Notes: generated by a model from the letters alone, not told the origin. Positions 17,409 to 26,319 are shown, numbered from the stretch's first letter. The stretch: 64,000 nucleotides of DNA from Armatimonadota bacterium (GCA_029781035.1 JAKOXK010000095.1:1-64000); one strand, 5' to 3'. Made by a program: numbers and translations.

Positions 17409-18386
17409 ATGCTGAAAGTGGGGTTGATCGGATGTGGTTTCATGGGGCGCATGCACGCCAACGTCTATTCGGCGTTGGAAGGAGCAACCCTCGTCGCGGC
17501 TTGCGACAAGGACCCTGGACGGCTGACTCAGTACGCGGCAGAGTTCGGATGCACCCCATTCGGCGACTTCGACCAAATGGTTGCATCAGGCGTCGATGTC
17601 GTCGACGTTTGCCTACCCACTTTTCTGCACAAGGAGTACACCGTTCGATCGGCACAGGCGGGGAAACATGTTTTCTGTGAGAAGCCCATGGCCCTCAATC
17701 TGGATGACGCGGACGCCATGATCGACGCCTGTACAGAGGCTGGTGTCCGTCTGATGATCGGACACTGCATCCGGTTCTGGCCCGAATATGCCCTGCTCAA
17801 GCAGATCAGGGACGACGGTAAGTACGGTCGCTTGCTCTCTGTCAACCTCACTCGCTACGGCGAGTTTCCCACGTGGTCGAGCGACAACTGGCTCGCCGAC
17901 GAATCAAAGGCAGGTGGTGGTGTCCTCGACATGCATATCCACGACACGGACTACATTCACTACCTGTGTGGCCAGCCAAACCATATGGTGAGTGTGGGGA
18001 CTGTGGATCAGACAGGCCCAGCTCATGCATTCACCACGATGGTCTTCAATGGGACGGTGGCCCACCTCGAGGGCGGCTGGAACCTACCCAGCCGGACTCC
18101 CTTCCGAATGGCGTTCCGTGCGATCTTTGAAGGTGGGGCGGCGATCATGGACGGCGGACCGCTCGCCTTGTACGAGAATGGTAAGGATCCGATTGTCCCC
18201 GAGTTCCCGAAGATGAAGGCTGCTGGCGGCGGCAACATTAGCGATCTCGGTGGTTACTACCATGAACTCAAGTACTTTGTGGAGCGCTTGGCTTCAGGTC
18301 TGCCCTTCGAGACCGTGACACCGCAGACATCCCGCCAGTCGCTGGCGACCACCCTCCAAGAGATCCGGATGATCAAGGGATCTTGA
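17409..18386 (+). CDS. Gfo/Idh/MocA-family oxidoreductase (first of four)
   Basis: 325 residues from ATG 17409 (MLKVGLIGCGFMGRMHANVY). The N-terminal NAD(P)-binding Rossmann fold contains GCGFMG and the family motif EKPMALN (in VFCEKPMALNLDDAD); the C-terminal substrate domain has GGGVLDMHIHDTDYIHYL with the expected catalytic histidine/aspartate region. It probably oxidises or reduces a sugar or cyclitol. It is divergent from the sugar-binding lipoprotein, which suggests joint use of a carbohydrate. Confidence 0.9.
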   Translation: MLKVGLIGCGFMGRMHANVYSALEGATLVAACDKDPGRLTQYAAEFGCTPFGDFDQMVASGVDVVDVCLPTFLHKEYTVRSAQAGKHVFCEKPMALNLDDADAMIDACTEAGVRLMIGHCIRFWPEYALLKQIRDDGKYGRLLSVNLTRYGEFPTWSSDNWLADESKAGGGVLDMHIHDTDYIHYLCGQPNHMVSVGTVDQTGPAHAFTTMVFNGTVAHLEGGWNLPSRTPFRMAFRAIFEGGAAIMDGGPLALYENGKDPIVPEFPKMKAAGGGNISDLGGYYHELKYFVERLASGLPFETVTPQTSRQSLATTLQEIRMIKGS

Positions 18387-18388
18387 GC

Positions 18389-19240
18389 TCAGCGGTTCGC
18401 CGGTCGGAGCCAGCCGTTCTCACCGAGCCACCGCTTCATCTCACCGATCCAAGGTAGGAGGTTGTCGGAGGCGGGATCGCCGCCCAGACCGAGTCCATGA
18501 CTCCCATGCGGATACACGTGAAGCTCGACCGGCACCTTGGCTGCGACCAAGGCGTCGGCGAACAGTGTTGAGTTCTGAGCCGGCACGACCGCGTCGTCAG
18601 CGGTCGTCCAGATGAAACAAGGCGGCGTTTCCGCAGTCACGTGCTTTTGATTGGAGAGCTCATCGATGAGAGCCTGAGACGGGTTCTTGCCCAGGAGGTT
18701 TTCCCGACTCCCAGCATGTGTCCACTGACCCATGTCGATGACGGGATAACAGAGGACGCCAAAGTCGGGCCTTGAGCTTTCCCGTTCGATTGGATCCTTG
18801 GCTGTCGGGTTTCCAGCGTGGAAGTGGATCAGTAGCGTCGAGGCGAGGTGGCCCCCTGCGGACGAGCCCATGACGCCGACCTTGTGAGTGTCGAGTTTCC
18901 ACTCGCTGGCGAGAGTGCGCATCAACCTCAGGGCACGCTCGGCGTCTTCGATCATGCACGGATGTCGGTAGCCGTGTGAACCAAGTCGGTATTTGAGGAC
19001 CCCCGCTGTGATGCCAAGTCGATTCAAGTAGAGGGCATATCCACTGCCCTCGTGGTCGGCAAGTCCTCCGTAGCCTCCGCCTGGGCACACAACGATCGCG
19101 GTGCCACACGGCGAGTCTGCTTTGTACAAGGTGAGGGTGGGGACATCGTCGTCCCCTGTGCCCAGAGCGCCCGGTGCGCCGCCTGTCCACAGTCGGAAGA
19201 CGGTTGGGCCAAGGGCTGCCGCGGCAATAAGACTGAGCAT
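18389..19240 (-). CDS. Secreted alpha/beta-hydrolase esterase
   Basis: 283 residues with an N-terminal signal-like stretch (MLSLIAAAALG). The carboxylesterase oxyanion region AIVVCPGGGYGGLADHEG, nucleophile GSSAGGHLAS, acid TADDAVVPAQN and histidine YPHGSHGLGLG are all present. These are typical of acetyl-xylan/carbohydrate esterase-like enzymes of the BD-FAE type. Convergent with the oxidoreductase, with 2 bp between them. Confidence 0.86.
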   Translation of the reverse strand: MLSLIAAAALGPTVFRLWTGGAPGALGTGDDDVPTLTLYKADSPCGTAIVVCPGGGYGGLADHEGSGYALYLNRLGITAGVLKYRLGSHGYRHPCMIEDAERALRLMRTLASEWKLDTHKVGVMGSSAGGHLASTLLIHFHAGNPTAKDPIERESSRPDFGVLCYPVIDMGQWTHAGSRENLLGKNPSQALIDELSNQKHVTAETPPCFIWTTADDAVVPAQNSTLFADALVAAKVPVELHVYPHGSHGLGLGGDPASDNLLPWIGEMKRWLGENGWLRPANR

Positions 19241-19455
19241 GGCTCATGTTGACACGGAAGGCGGACGGTTGGCTCAAGCGAGGGGATTGGGAGACCTCCC
19301 AACAGGCCTGGGACTATGTCCTAGGGCCACGAATCCAAGCACAATCTAAGTGAACTCTCATGAAGTGAAGGCACCGGATCGGTGGTCTGACAAACACGAG
19401 TCCGTAGGAAATCGAGAGCCTGTCCGGAGCCTTAGGTGGCAACGGACGTGTAGCC

Positions 19456-21666
19456 ATGGGTAGTCAGTTCTCAAGGCGTCAATTCCTGAAGGTCGCGGGC
19501 ATCGGTACCGCAGGAACACTGGCCGCTGGGAGCGGCGTTCTGGCGTTGAGGAGCAGGTTCCTCTCAAGCGACATTGTCGCATCTGCCACATCGAGCTCGG
19601 TTGTACCGACGTTTTGCGAAATGTGCTTCTGGAAGTGTGGCGCTGTCGCCCACGTCAAGGACGGAGAGGTCTGGAAGCTTGTCGGCAATCCTCGCGACCC
19701 GCTCTGTAATGGGAGGCTCTGTTCACGTGGCACAGCAGGCATCGATTCGCTCTACGACCCCGACCGGTTGGCACGCCCGCTTCTTCGAGTCAAAGACAGG
19801 GGACAAGACGCTTGGGAAGCGGTCACTTGGACCGTGGCCCTGGACCACATAGCCGAAAAGCTCCAGTCCGTTAAGAAGGAGTACGGCCCAGAGGCGCTCG
19901 CTCTGTTCGACCATGGGTGTGGCAGTTCGTTCTGGAGCAATCTGGTCAATGCCTTTGGCTCACCAAACATCGGCCAACCCTCCTTTGCCCAGTGTCGCGG
20001 CCCCCGTGACGTCGGTTTTGAGCTGACATATGGTGAAGGGGTCGGCTCTCCTGAGCGGTACGACGTCGCCAATGCACAGATGTTGGTTCTGATCGGATCT
20101 CACCTCGGCGAGAACATGCACAACACACAGGTGCAGGAGTTTGCCGACGCTGTGGGGCAGGGCGCGCACATCGTCGTCGTCGATCCGCGCTTCTCAGTGG
20201 CCGCTAGCAAAGCACGGCACTGGCTGCCGATCAAGCCAGGAACGGACTTGGCTCTGCTTCTAGCGTGGATCCATGTCTTGATCGAAGAGGGGCTCTACGA
20301 CCGGGAATACGTCGAACGTTATGCGACGGGACTGCGTGAACTTCGAGAAGAAGTCCAGTCGTACACACCGGAGTGGGCGTACCCGCAGACCGGCATAGAG
20401 CCAGAGCTCATCCGGATGGTTGCACGTGAAATGGGCCAGCACAAGCCGGCAACGCTGGTCTACCCTGGGCGACACACGACCTGGTACGGGGACGACACCC
20501 AGCGAAGTCGAGCGATCGCCATTCTCGGAGCCTTGCTCGGGAGCTGGGGTCGCAAGGGCGGGTTCTACATCCCGACAAAAGCCAAAGTCGGGAAGTACCC
20601 TGTTCCGCCCTATCCCGTCTCGACCAAGGGCTCCGCCGACGGCGGCGGGTCGAAGTATCCCTTCGCCAGCGAGGGCATCGCGAACGGCTTGCGCGACGCG
20701 ACTTTGACAGGATCTCCGTATCCGATCAAGGCCTGGATAGTCTATGGGACGAACCTGATCCAGTCGCTTCCAAACCCCAAAGAGACGATCGAAGCGATTC
20801 AGAAGCTCGACCTGTTGGTCACTGTGGACACGATGCCAGCTGAGATCACTGGCTGGGCAGACGTTGTCCTACCTGAGTGTACTTACCTAGAAAGGTACGA
20901 CGAACTCCAGGCGCCCCCGTTCCGAACCCCCCTCGTTTCGCTACGTCAACCAGTTGTCGACCCGATGTACGACTCCAAGCCGGGCTGGTGGATGGCACGA
21001 GAGATTGGGATACGCCTGGGATTGCAGGCCTACTTCAAGTGGGAGACGATCGAAGAGTATCTCGACGTGCGCTTGAGAGCTGCCGGTACATCACTGGACG
21101 AACTCAAGAAGGTGGGCACGGTCACGATGGCCCAGGGGCCGCTGTATTTCCAAGAAGGACAAGCTGTTCAGTTTGCGACCGAGTCTGGCAAGATCGAGCT
21201 CTATTCACAAACTCTGAAGAAAGCCGGGTTTGATCCTGTGCCGAAGTTCACTCCGCCAGATCCAGGGCCTCCTGGATACTTTCGACTCCTCTATGGTCGG
21301 TCGCCCGTCCACACCTTTGGTCGGACGACGAACAACAAGCGTCTCTCAGAGCTCCAGCCTGAAAACGAAGTTTGGATCAACGCGGACGCTGCCCACGACC
21401 TTGGCGTGAAAGACGGCGAATACGTTGTTCTCGTGAACCAAGACCTGGTGCGCAGCAATCCGATCAAAGCGAAGGTCACCCAGCGCATCCGACCGGAGTG
21501 CGTTTACATGGTCCACGGATTTGGACACACGAGCCAACGGCTTCGACAGACCGTCGGCAAGGGGGCCGACGATACGGCACTGATCACCCGCTACAAAGTA
21601 GACCCGCTCATGGGAGGGACCGCCATGCGTGGCAACTTCGTTCGGATCGAGAGGCAGGAGGGCTGA
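19456..21666 (+). CDS. Molybdopterin oxidoreductase, catalytic subunit (PsrA/PhsA-like)
   Basis: 736 residues. A twin-arginine signal (SRRQFLKVAG) is followed by one 4Fe-4S site (C54, C57, C61 and C89, in CEMCFWKCG and RLCSRG). The molybdo-bis-PGD domains follow, and C180 in QPSFAQCRGPRD is the likely Mo ligand. It is closest by motif to the polysulfide/thiosulfate/tetrathionate reductase group of the DMSO-reductase family. It is periplasmic by its Tat signal and followed by the electron-transfer and membrane subunits. Substrate is not provable from sequence; the sulfur-type genes downstream favour an inorganic sulfur compound, with arsenate or selenate as alternatives. Confidence 0.88.
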   Translation: MGSQFSRRQFLKVAGIGTAGTLAAGSGVLALRSRFLSSDIVASATSSSVVPTFCEMCFWKCGAVAHVKDGEVWKLVGNPRDPLCNGRLCSRGTAGIDSLYDPDRLARPLLRVKDRGQDAWEAVTWTVALDHIAEKLQSVKKEYGPEALALFDHGCGSSFWSNLVNAFGSPNIGQPSFAQCRGPRDVGFELTYGEGVGSPERYDVANAQMLVLIGSHLGENMHNTQVQEFADAVGQGAHIVVVDPRFSVAASKARHWLPIKPGTDLALLLAWIHVLIEEGLYDREYVERYATGLRELREEVQSYTPEWAYPQTGIEPELIRMVAREMGQHKPATLVYPGRHTTWYGDDTQRSRAIAILGALLGSWGRKGGFYIPTKAKVGKYPVPPYPVSTKGSADGGGSKYPFASEGIANGLRDATLTGSPYPIKAWIVYGTNLIQSLPNPKETIEAIQKLDLLVTVDTMPAEITGWADVVLPECTYLERYDELQAPPFRTPLVSLRQPVVDPMYDSKPGWWMAREIGIRLGLQAYFKWETIEEYLDVRLRAAGTSLDELKKVGTVTMAQGPLYFQEGQAVQFATESGKIELYSQTLKKAGFDPVPKFTPPDPGPPGYFRLLYGRSPVHTFGRTTNNKRLSELQPENEVWINADAAHDLGVKDGEYVVLVNQDLVRSNPIKAKVTQRIRPECVYMVHGFGHTSQRLRQTVGKGADDTALITRYKVDPLMGGTAMRGNFVRIERQEG

Positions 21667-22203
21667 ATGAGATATGCCATGGTGATCGACACGCGCAAGT
21701 GCGTCGGATGCATGGACTGCGTTTTGGCATGCAAGTCAGAGAACCATGTTCCCGACGGCTATTGCCGCGATTGGATCGTGACAGAGACGACTGGCAAGTT
21801 CCCTGACCTGAGGCTAGAGATCCGCTCCGAGCGATGCAACCATTGCGACAGGCCGCCTTGTGCGCTCAACTGCCCCACAGGCGCCATCCACATCGATTTT
21901 GGAGGCATCGTCTTAGTGAACAACGATAAGTGCACGGGCTGCAAGAACTGCATGGTGGCCTGCCCATATGGAGTCGGCTTCATCAACCCGAAGACGAACT
22001 GCTCAGACAAGTGTACGTTCTGTGCTCACCGGGTCAAAGAGGGGCAAATGCCAGCCTGCGTTTCAGTTTGCCCAACCCAATGTATGACGTTTGGTGACAA
22101 GGACGACCCAAACAGCGACGTGAGCCGCTTGTTGCGAGAAAGGAAGTGGAAAGTCCTTAAGCCGGAAGCCGGCACCAATCCCAACGTTTATTACCTCATC
22201 TAG
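21667..22203 (+). CDS. Four-cluster 4Fe-4S ferredoxin subunit (PsrB/NrfC-like)
   Basis: 178 residues directly after the catalytic gene. Sixteen cysteines form four cubane sites: CVGCMDCVLAC, CNHCDRPPCALNC, CTGCKNCMVAC and CSDKCTFC with CVSVC. It passes electrons between the NrfD-type membrane subunit and the molybdenum subunit. There is no signal peptide, so it is probably exported with the Tat-carrying partner, as in related complexes. Confidence 0.93.
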   Translation: MRYAMVIDTRKCVGCMDCVLACKSENHVPDGYCRDWIVTETTGKFPDLRLEIRSERCNHCDRPPCALNCPTGAIHIDFGGIVLVNNDKCTGCKNCMVACPYGVGFINPKTNCSDKCTFCAHRVKEGQMPACVSVCPTQCMTFGDKDDPNSDVSRLLRERKWKVLKPEAGTNPNVYYLI

Positions 22204-22212
22204 GTCGTCGCA

Positions 22213-23136
22213 ATGGAAATCACGAGCACGAAGCACAACCCAATGGTCAGCCCCCACCTTGACGTGTGGGGGTGGGACGTGGCTCTCTATCTCTTCTTCA
22301 GCGGACTGGCCGCCGGGGTCTTGATCATTGCCGCTATCCAGTATCTCTATTATGGTGAGCGGAAAATGTCTCCAATGGCGCGATATGCGGTCATCGCGGC
22401 CTCTATCATAGTTCCTTTGGCGATGCTGGGCCTGCTCCACGACTTGGCCAACAAAGCGAACATCCTCGCCTTTTACGAGTATTGGAACTTCACCTCAACG
22501 ATGGCAGTGGGTGCGAGGGCCCTCTTGATCATCCCACCCGTAGGTCTGCTCTTTGGTTTGACCTTGATCAATGAGGGTCTGAGCGAACGCTGGGGCAGAC
22601 TGAAGGTGCTCGGATCATGGCTGAAAAAGTACGAGCCCATTTTGGCAAGGTTGACCCTCGTCTGTGGACTCTTTCTCGGCACTTATACGGGAATCCTACT
22701 CAGCGCCAACTTCGGTCGACCTCTTTGGAACACGGCACTGCTTCCGGTTCTCTTTTTAGTGTCCGGTCTGTCGACGGGAGCCGCCGCCATGACGCTGCTC
22801 TCGAAAGACGAAGCCGAGCGGACTCTGTTGACCAAACTCGATATCAATTTGATCGTAGCGGAGATGGGACTCCTGTTCCTGATGCTGCTGAGCTTCGCTT
22901 TGACAACACGGGCCCAACATGATGCATTGTCTCTCTTCCTTGGCGGTGGATTCACTGCTTCTTTCTGGGTCTTCATCGTTGGAGCGGGACTGGTCGCTCC
23001 GTTGTTCCTGGAGCAACTCCAGATCAGGGGAAAAGTCATGGAGACAGTCGTTCCTTCGATCATGGTCTTGATAGGCGGCCTGGCTCTCCGGGTAATCATT
23101 GTCATGGCGGGCCAAGCAAGTATGATTCCTAATTAG
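22213..23136 (+). CDS. NrfD/PsrC-family membrane subunit
   Basis: 307 residues of strongly hydrophobic sequence with about eight membrane helices, beginning near WGWDVALYLFFSGLAAGVLIIAA, which is typical of NrfD/PsrC quinone-interacting subunits. It would exchange electrons with the quinone pool. It lies 9 bp after the ferredoxin gene and completes a three-subunit respiratory complex. Confidence 0.9.
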   Translation: MEITSTKHNPMVSPHLDVWGWDVALYLFFSGLAAGVLIIAAIQYLYYGERKMSPMARYAVIAASIIVPLAMLGLLHDLANKANILAFYEYWNFTSTMAVGARALLIIPPVGLLFGLTLINEGLSERWGRLKVLGSWLKKYEPILARLTLVCGLFLGTYTGILLSANFGRPLWNTALLPVLFLVSGLSTGAAAMTLLSKDEAERTLLTKLDINLIVAEMGLLFLMLLSFALTTRAQHDALSLFLGGGFTASFWVFIVGAGLVAPLFLEQLQIRGKVMETVVPSIMVLIGGLALRVIIVMAGQASMIPN

Positions 23137-23149
23137 TCGGAGCTTATGC

Positions 23150-23713
23150 ATGAGCATTTCACTAACACACAAGGAGGTAGCGGAAAGAGCAAGGGATGAA
23201 ACCTCTACGCCCAGACCCTACTGGAACCCATACGTCGCTGGGATCGGTCTGGGCCTGACCCTGGTCCTGACCTATTACCTCATGGGCGAGGGACTGGGAG
23301 CCAGCGGTGCCTTTACCCGGTTCGTCGCCGCTGCCGAGCAAACGGTCGCTCCTCGATACGTGGCCAAAGATCCGTACTGGTCGGGCTACCTGAGCGGCGA
23401 GCCCGTCCTGAAGGCGTGGCTGGTTTTTGAAGTCCTAGGCGCGCTCGTCGGAGGTGTCATTGCCGCGCTTACGGCAGGACGCTTCAAAGTCATGTCAGAG
23501 CACGGAACTAAGGTCAGCGCCAGACAGCGGGCCGTACTCGCCTTCGCAGGTGGACTGCTTGTCGGAGTGGCCACTCGATTCGCGAGAGGCTGTACAAGCG
23601 GTCAAGCTCTGACCGGGGGATCCGTTCTCGCCGTCGGGAGTTGGGCCTTTATGTTCGCAGTGTTTGCTGGTGGATACGCAGCCGCGTGGTTCGTCCGGAG
23701 GCAATGGCAATGA
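23150..23713 (+). CDS. YeeE/YedE-family transport protein, first half-size copy
   Basis: 187 residues with about five membrane helices after a 20-residue polar N-terminus. It carries the family cysteine motif FARGCTSGQALTGGSVLAVGSW (C148). YeeE/YedE proteins include the thiosulfate importer TsuA, where conserved cysteines contact substrate; here each gene encodes about half of that size. The stop overlaps the next YeeE gene (ATGA), so the two probably act as a pair. Confidence 0.87.
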   Translation: MSISLTHKEVAERARDETSTPRPYWNPYVAGIGLGLTLVLTYYLMGEGLGASGAFTRFVAAAEQTVAPRYVAKDPYWSGYLSGEPVLKAWLVFEVLGALVGGVIAALTAGRFKVMSEHGTKVSARQRAVLAFAGGLLVGVATRFARGCTSGQALTGGSVLAVGSWAFMFAVFAGGYAAAWFVRRQWQ

Positions 23714-24330
23714 ACGGCCCGATTTCTGTCAACGGTGGTTTCAACCAAGAAGTTGGTTTCGTTGTTGCGTTCATCGTCGGTGGGTTGTTCGGGTTCTTTC
23801 TCGAACGGGCCGGGTTTGGCAGCGCCAAGAAACTGACCGCTGTCTTTTATGGCAAAGACATGGCCGTACTCAAGGTCATGTTCACAGCGATCGTCGTCGC
23901 GATGATCGGTCTCCAGTACCTGGGTGTGTTTGGACGACTTGACATGTCGCTTCTCACCATTCCACCGACCTTCCTCGGTCCACAGATTGTAGGCGGACTC
24001 TTGTTCGGAGTCGGGTTTGTGATGGGTGGCTACTGCCCGGGAACGGCGGTGGTCGCGGCTGGTTCGGGGCGAAAGGACGCCCTCTGGTTCATTGGAGGCG
24101 TTTTGGCCGGAATCGCACTCTGGGTTGTCGGCTATCCGTCCTACGCAGGGTTTTACAAGTCCGGAAGCATGGGCGAGCTCACCATCCCCGAGTGGCTGGG
24201 AAAGTCCCCCGGAGTTGTGGCTTTCTTCGTGATTTTGATGGCACTCGGCGCGTTCTGGGTAGCGACGAAAGTCGAGCAGAAGTTTGGCTCCAATGATGAA
24301 GGTTCGATCGAATCGAAAGGTTCTCTATGA
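23710..24330 (+). CDS. YeeE/YedE-family transport protein, second half-size copy
   Basis: 206 residues from ATG 23710; GGAGG at 23697-23701 has correct spacing for it. ATG 23704 is too close to that site, and the earlier in-frame ATG 23641 lies in the preceding gene. It is a multi-pass membrane protein with FLERAGFGSAKKLTAVFYG and the cysteine motif FVMGGYCPGTAVVAAGSG (C109). With the preceding gene it would form a complete sulfur-compound transporter. It overlaps the rhodanese gene by 4 bp. Confidence 0.87.
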   Translation: MNGPISVNGGFNQEVGFVVAFIVGGLFGFFLERAGFGSAKKLTAVFYGKDMAVLKVMFTAIVVAMIGLQYLGVFGRLDMSLLTIPPTFLGPQIVGGLLFGVGFVMGGYCPGTAVVAAGSGRKDALWFIGGVLAGIALWVVGYPSYAGFYKSGSMGELTIPEWLGKSPGVVAFFVILMALGAFWVATKVEQKFGSNDEGSIESKGSL

Positions 24331-24995
24331 AGCAGTTCACAATTCAAAAGGCAGGAGTCGCCCTCGCCTTGCTCCTCGGTGTTGGTCTTCTGATCGCCAA
24401 GGGCTCGTCCTTGGCCGCCACTCCTCTTGCGAACGGGCCAGCGGTGCTCAAGACGATCCAGCTCAAGCAGGACCACGTGGAACCGTTAGACCTCGCCAAG
24501 TCGATCATTGAGGGCAAGAAGGACTCGGTACTGGTCGATATTCGGCAACCGTGGGAGTTCGATGACTATCACATACCAGGCGCCATCAACGTTCCGATCG
24601 ACCAGCTTCTTGGTGACAGAGGGAGAGCGTCACTGCCGAAAGACAAGCCCATCGTTCTCTACTCGGGCGGAGGTGCACATGCAGCCCAGGCTTGGGTCGT
24701 GTTACTCGAAGAGGGATATGACGTCAAGACTTTGCTGGATGGCTTGCAGGGATGGTGGCGAGATGTGATGACACCAACCTCTCTCAAGATCACGGATGAG
24801 GCGAAAGACGAGCAAGAGTACAAGGCGATGAAATCCGTCCGCAAGTACTTCCAAGGAGGCAGCGCGCCGTCTGGCAAGCCCGTCGTCCCGGAGACTTCGG
24901 CGCCGACCCCAAATGAACCTGGCCCATCATCGCCGGCTGTTCCATCCGAGCCATCGAAGCCTGCCCCTGGAAAGGCCAAAGGTGGCGGCTGCTAA
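24327..24995 (+). CDS. Exported rhodanese-like protein, active-site Ser and C-terminal Cys
   Basis: 222 residues. An N-terminal signal peptide or anchor (about 9-31) precedes a single rhodanese domain (about 49-145: LVDIRQPWEFDDYHIPGAINVP, LYSGGGAHAAQAW). The usual active-site cysteine is serine here (S113). A Pro/Ser/Ala-rich flexible tail (about 176-218) ends in Gly-Gly-Gly-Cys, and C222 is the only cysteine in the whole protein. It is the last gene of the coupled sulfur-type operon. I infer a sulfur-carrier or surface-linked role on the outer side of the membrane; a classical sulfurtransferase reaction at the normal site is unlikely. Confidence 0.85.
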   Translation: MKQFTIQKAGVALALLLGVGLLIAKGSSLAATPLANGPAVLKTIQLKQDHVEPLDLAKSIIEGKKDSVLVDIRQPWEFDDYHIPGAINVPIDQLLGDRGRASLPKDKPIVLYSGGGAHAAQAWVVLLEEGYDVKTLLDGLQGWWRDVMTPTSLKITDEAKDEQEYKAMKSVRKYFQGGSAPSGKPVVPETSAPTPNEPGPSSPAVPSEPSKPAPGKAKGGGC

Positions 24996-25020
24996 CCCAG
25001 AGACTCTCGTGCAAAAGGAA

Positions 25021-25046
25021 CGGGGCCGTCCGAATGGACGGCCCCG
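25021..25046. terminator. Strong bidirectional hairpin terminator
   Basis: A perfect 11-bp GC-rich stem (CGGGGCCGTCC) with the 4-nt loop GAAT, between the convergent rhodanese and FadL-like genes. It has no clear U-tract on either side. Confidence 0.75.
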
Positions 25047-25062
25047 ACCTGTGCGGATCAGG

Positions 25063-26319
25063 TCAGAATCGCCAGCCGTATCCTATCTCGAGCTCAAACT
25101 GCTTCATTCGCAGTGTGATCGTTTGATTGGGATCCAGCGGGTTCGGCCCAGTCACGGACTTCTCTGGGCTGTAGGTGATAGCCGCGCTCCACTCACCTCC
25201 ATGTCGATCCTGTTTTGTCAAGCCTGCCGTAAAGTGCCACTCCTGGACTCCCGGGGCGAGGATGTTGAACAGCACCTCAGACGATTGGATTGGCTGCTTT
25301 CCATAGGCAACACCGACCCGGTACTGGGTGCCCTCGCTCGGCTCCCACTGGTACCCAATCTTGGTGACAGTCATGTCGTTCCAGCCAAAACCGGGTCCGT
25401 CCGGCTCCCCCAACCCGTTGCCTATGTTCGAGAACGGGTTGCCAACTGACGGAACGTCGCTGTAGCGGATCGTTTTGACGTCTATCGCCAAGGTGGACTT
25501 TTCGCTTGCCTTGTAAGCGATGCCGACCCCGTAGTTTTCTGGAATATCGAAGTTTCCGTGATCCGCAAAGAGGCCACTGTACTTCTGGAAGTGGGTCATC
25601 TGGATCTTTGGTTGATAGGTCAGACCAACGGATAATCGCTCGTTGATCTTGCTCGTCATCCCAAGGCGGACTCCCCATCCCGTGCTCGTGTCAGTCCCGT
25701 TGTTACTGAGGGTCTGTGAGGACGGGTTGAACGGCTGAAGACCAGAAGCAGAAAACCTTTGGAAGGCATAGATCAACGATCCTCCGAGCGCGGTGGACTT
25801 GTCGATCTTCTTGCTGTAGGTCCCAGCGAGGAATATCTGCTCTAGATTGACTCCAGCTCCTCCTCCGCCGAACGTGCCAAAGCCCATGTTGGCCGAGTCC
25901 GGCCAAGTTGTGTTCATGCCGCCATTGCCGAACACGGTCAAGCCGAGCACAGTACCGTCCGAAAGTGGCCAAATGGCCCCGAGGCTCGGGATCAGGAAGT
26001 TCTCGAGCCGTGACTTGACCGGTCCCGGCACGAACCCACCCGGCCCGGAGGGCGCTCCCTCCGCGTCATAGTAACGGATCGGGTTGAAGAGTTCTACACT
26101 CAAGTCATAGCGCTTGGACAGAAACGCAAGCCCTGCCGGATTGTGCGCTGCAGCCAGCGAGTCTTGGGGAAACGCGATGGCCGCGCCCGCCATGCCCTTG
26201 GCTTTGACCCCCCATCCCCCTGAGAAATAACCATCGGTGCCCGCATGGGCCGATGTTGTTGCCGCCGAGGCTAAGGCCATCCATGCCATCGTCCTCAGCG
26301 TGGTGTTGAATCGTTGCAT
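25063..26319 (-). CDS. OmpP1/FadL/TodX-family outer-membrane transporter
   Basis: 418 residues with a signal peptide (MAWMALASAATTSAHA region). The FadL N-terminal signature is present (YFSGGWGVKAKGMAGAAIAF, then AAHNPAGLAFL), followed by a beta-barrel ending in Phe (YGWRF). Family members import hydrophobic molecules across the outer membrane. It is convergent with the sulfur-type operon; a link to uptake of elemental sulfur or other hydrophobic substrate is conceivable but unsupported. Confidence 0.9.
   Translation of the reverse strand: MQRFNTTLRTMAWMALASAATTSAHAGTDGYFSGGWGVKAKGMAGAAIAFPQDSLAAAHNPAGLAFLSKRYDLSVELFNPIRYYDAEGAPSGPGGFVPGPVKSRLENFLIPSLGAIWPLSDGTVLGLTVFGNGGMNTTWPDSANMGFGTFGGGGAGVNLEQIFLAGTYSKKIDKSTALGGSLIYAFQRFSASGLQPFNPSSQTLSNNGTDTSTGWGVRLGMTSKINERLSVGLTYQPKIQMTHFQKYSGLFADHGNFDIPENYGVGIAYKASEKSTLAIDVKTIRYSDVPSVGNPFSNIGNGLGEPDGPGFGWNDMTVTKIGYQWEPSEGTQYRVGVAYGKQPIQSSEVLFNILAPGVQEWHFTAGLTKQDRHGGEWSAAITYSPEKSVTGPNPLDPNQTITLRMKQFELEIGYGWRF

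Noticed and set aside
24327-24995. Ordinary single-domain sulfurtransferase
   Set aside because: The loop position that must carry sulfur is serine, so the normal reaction is not expected.
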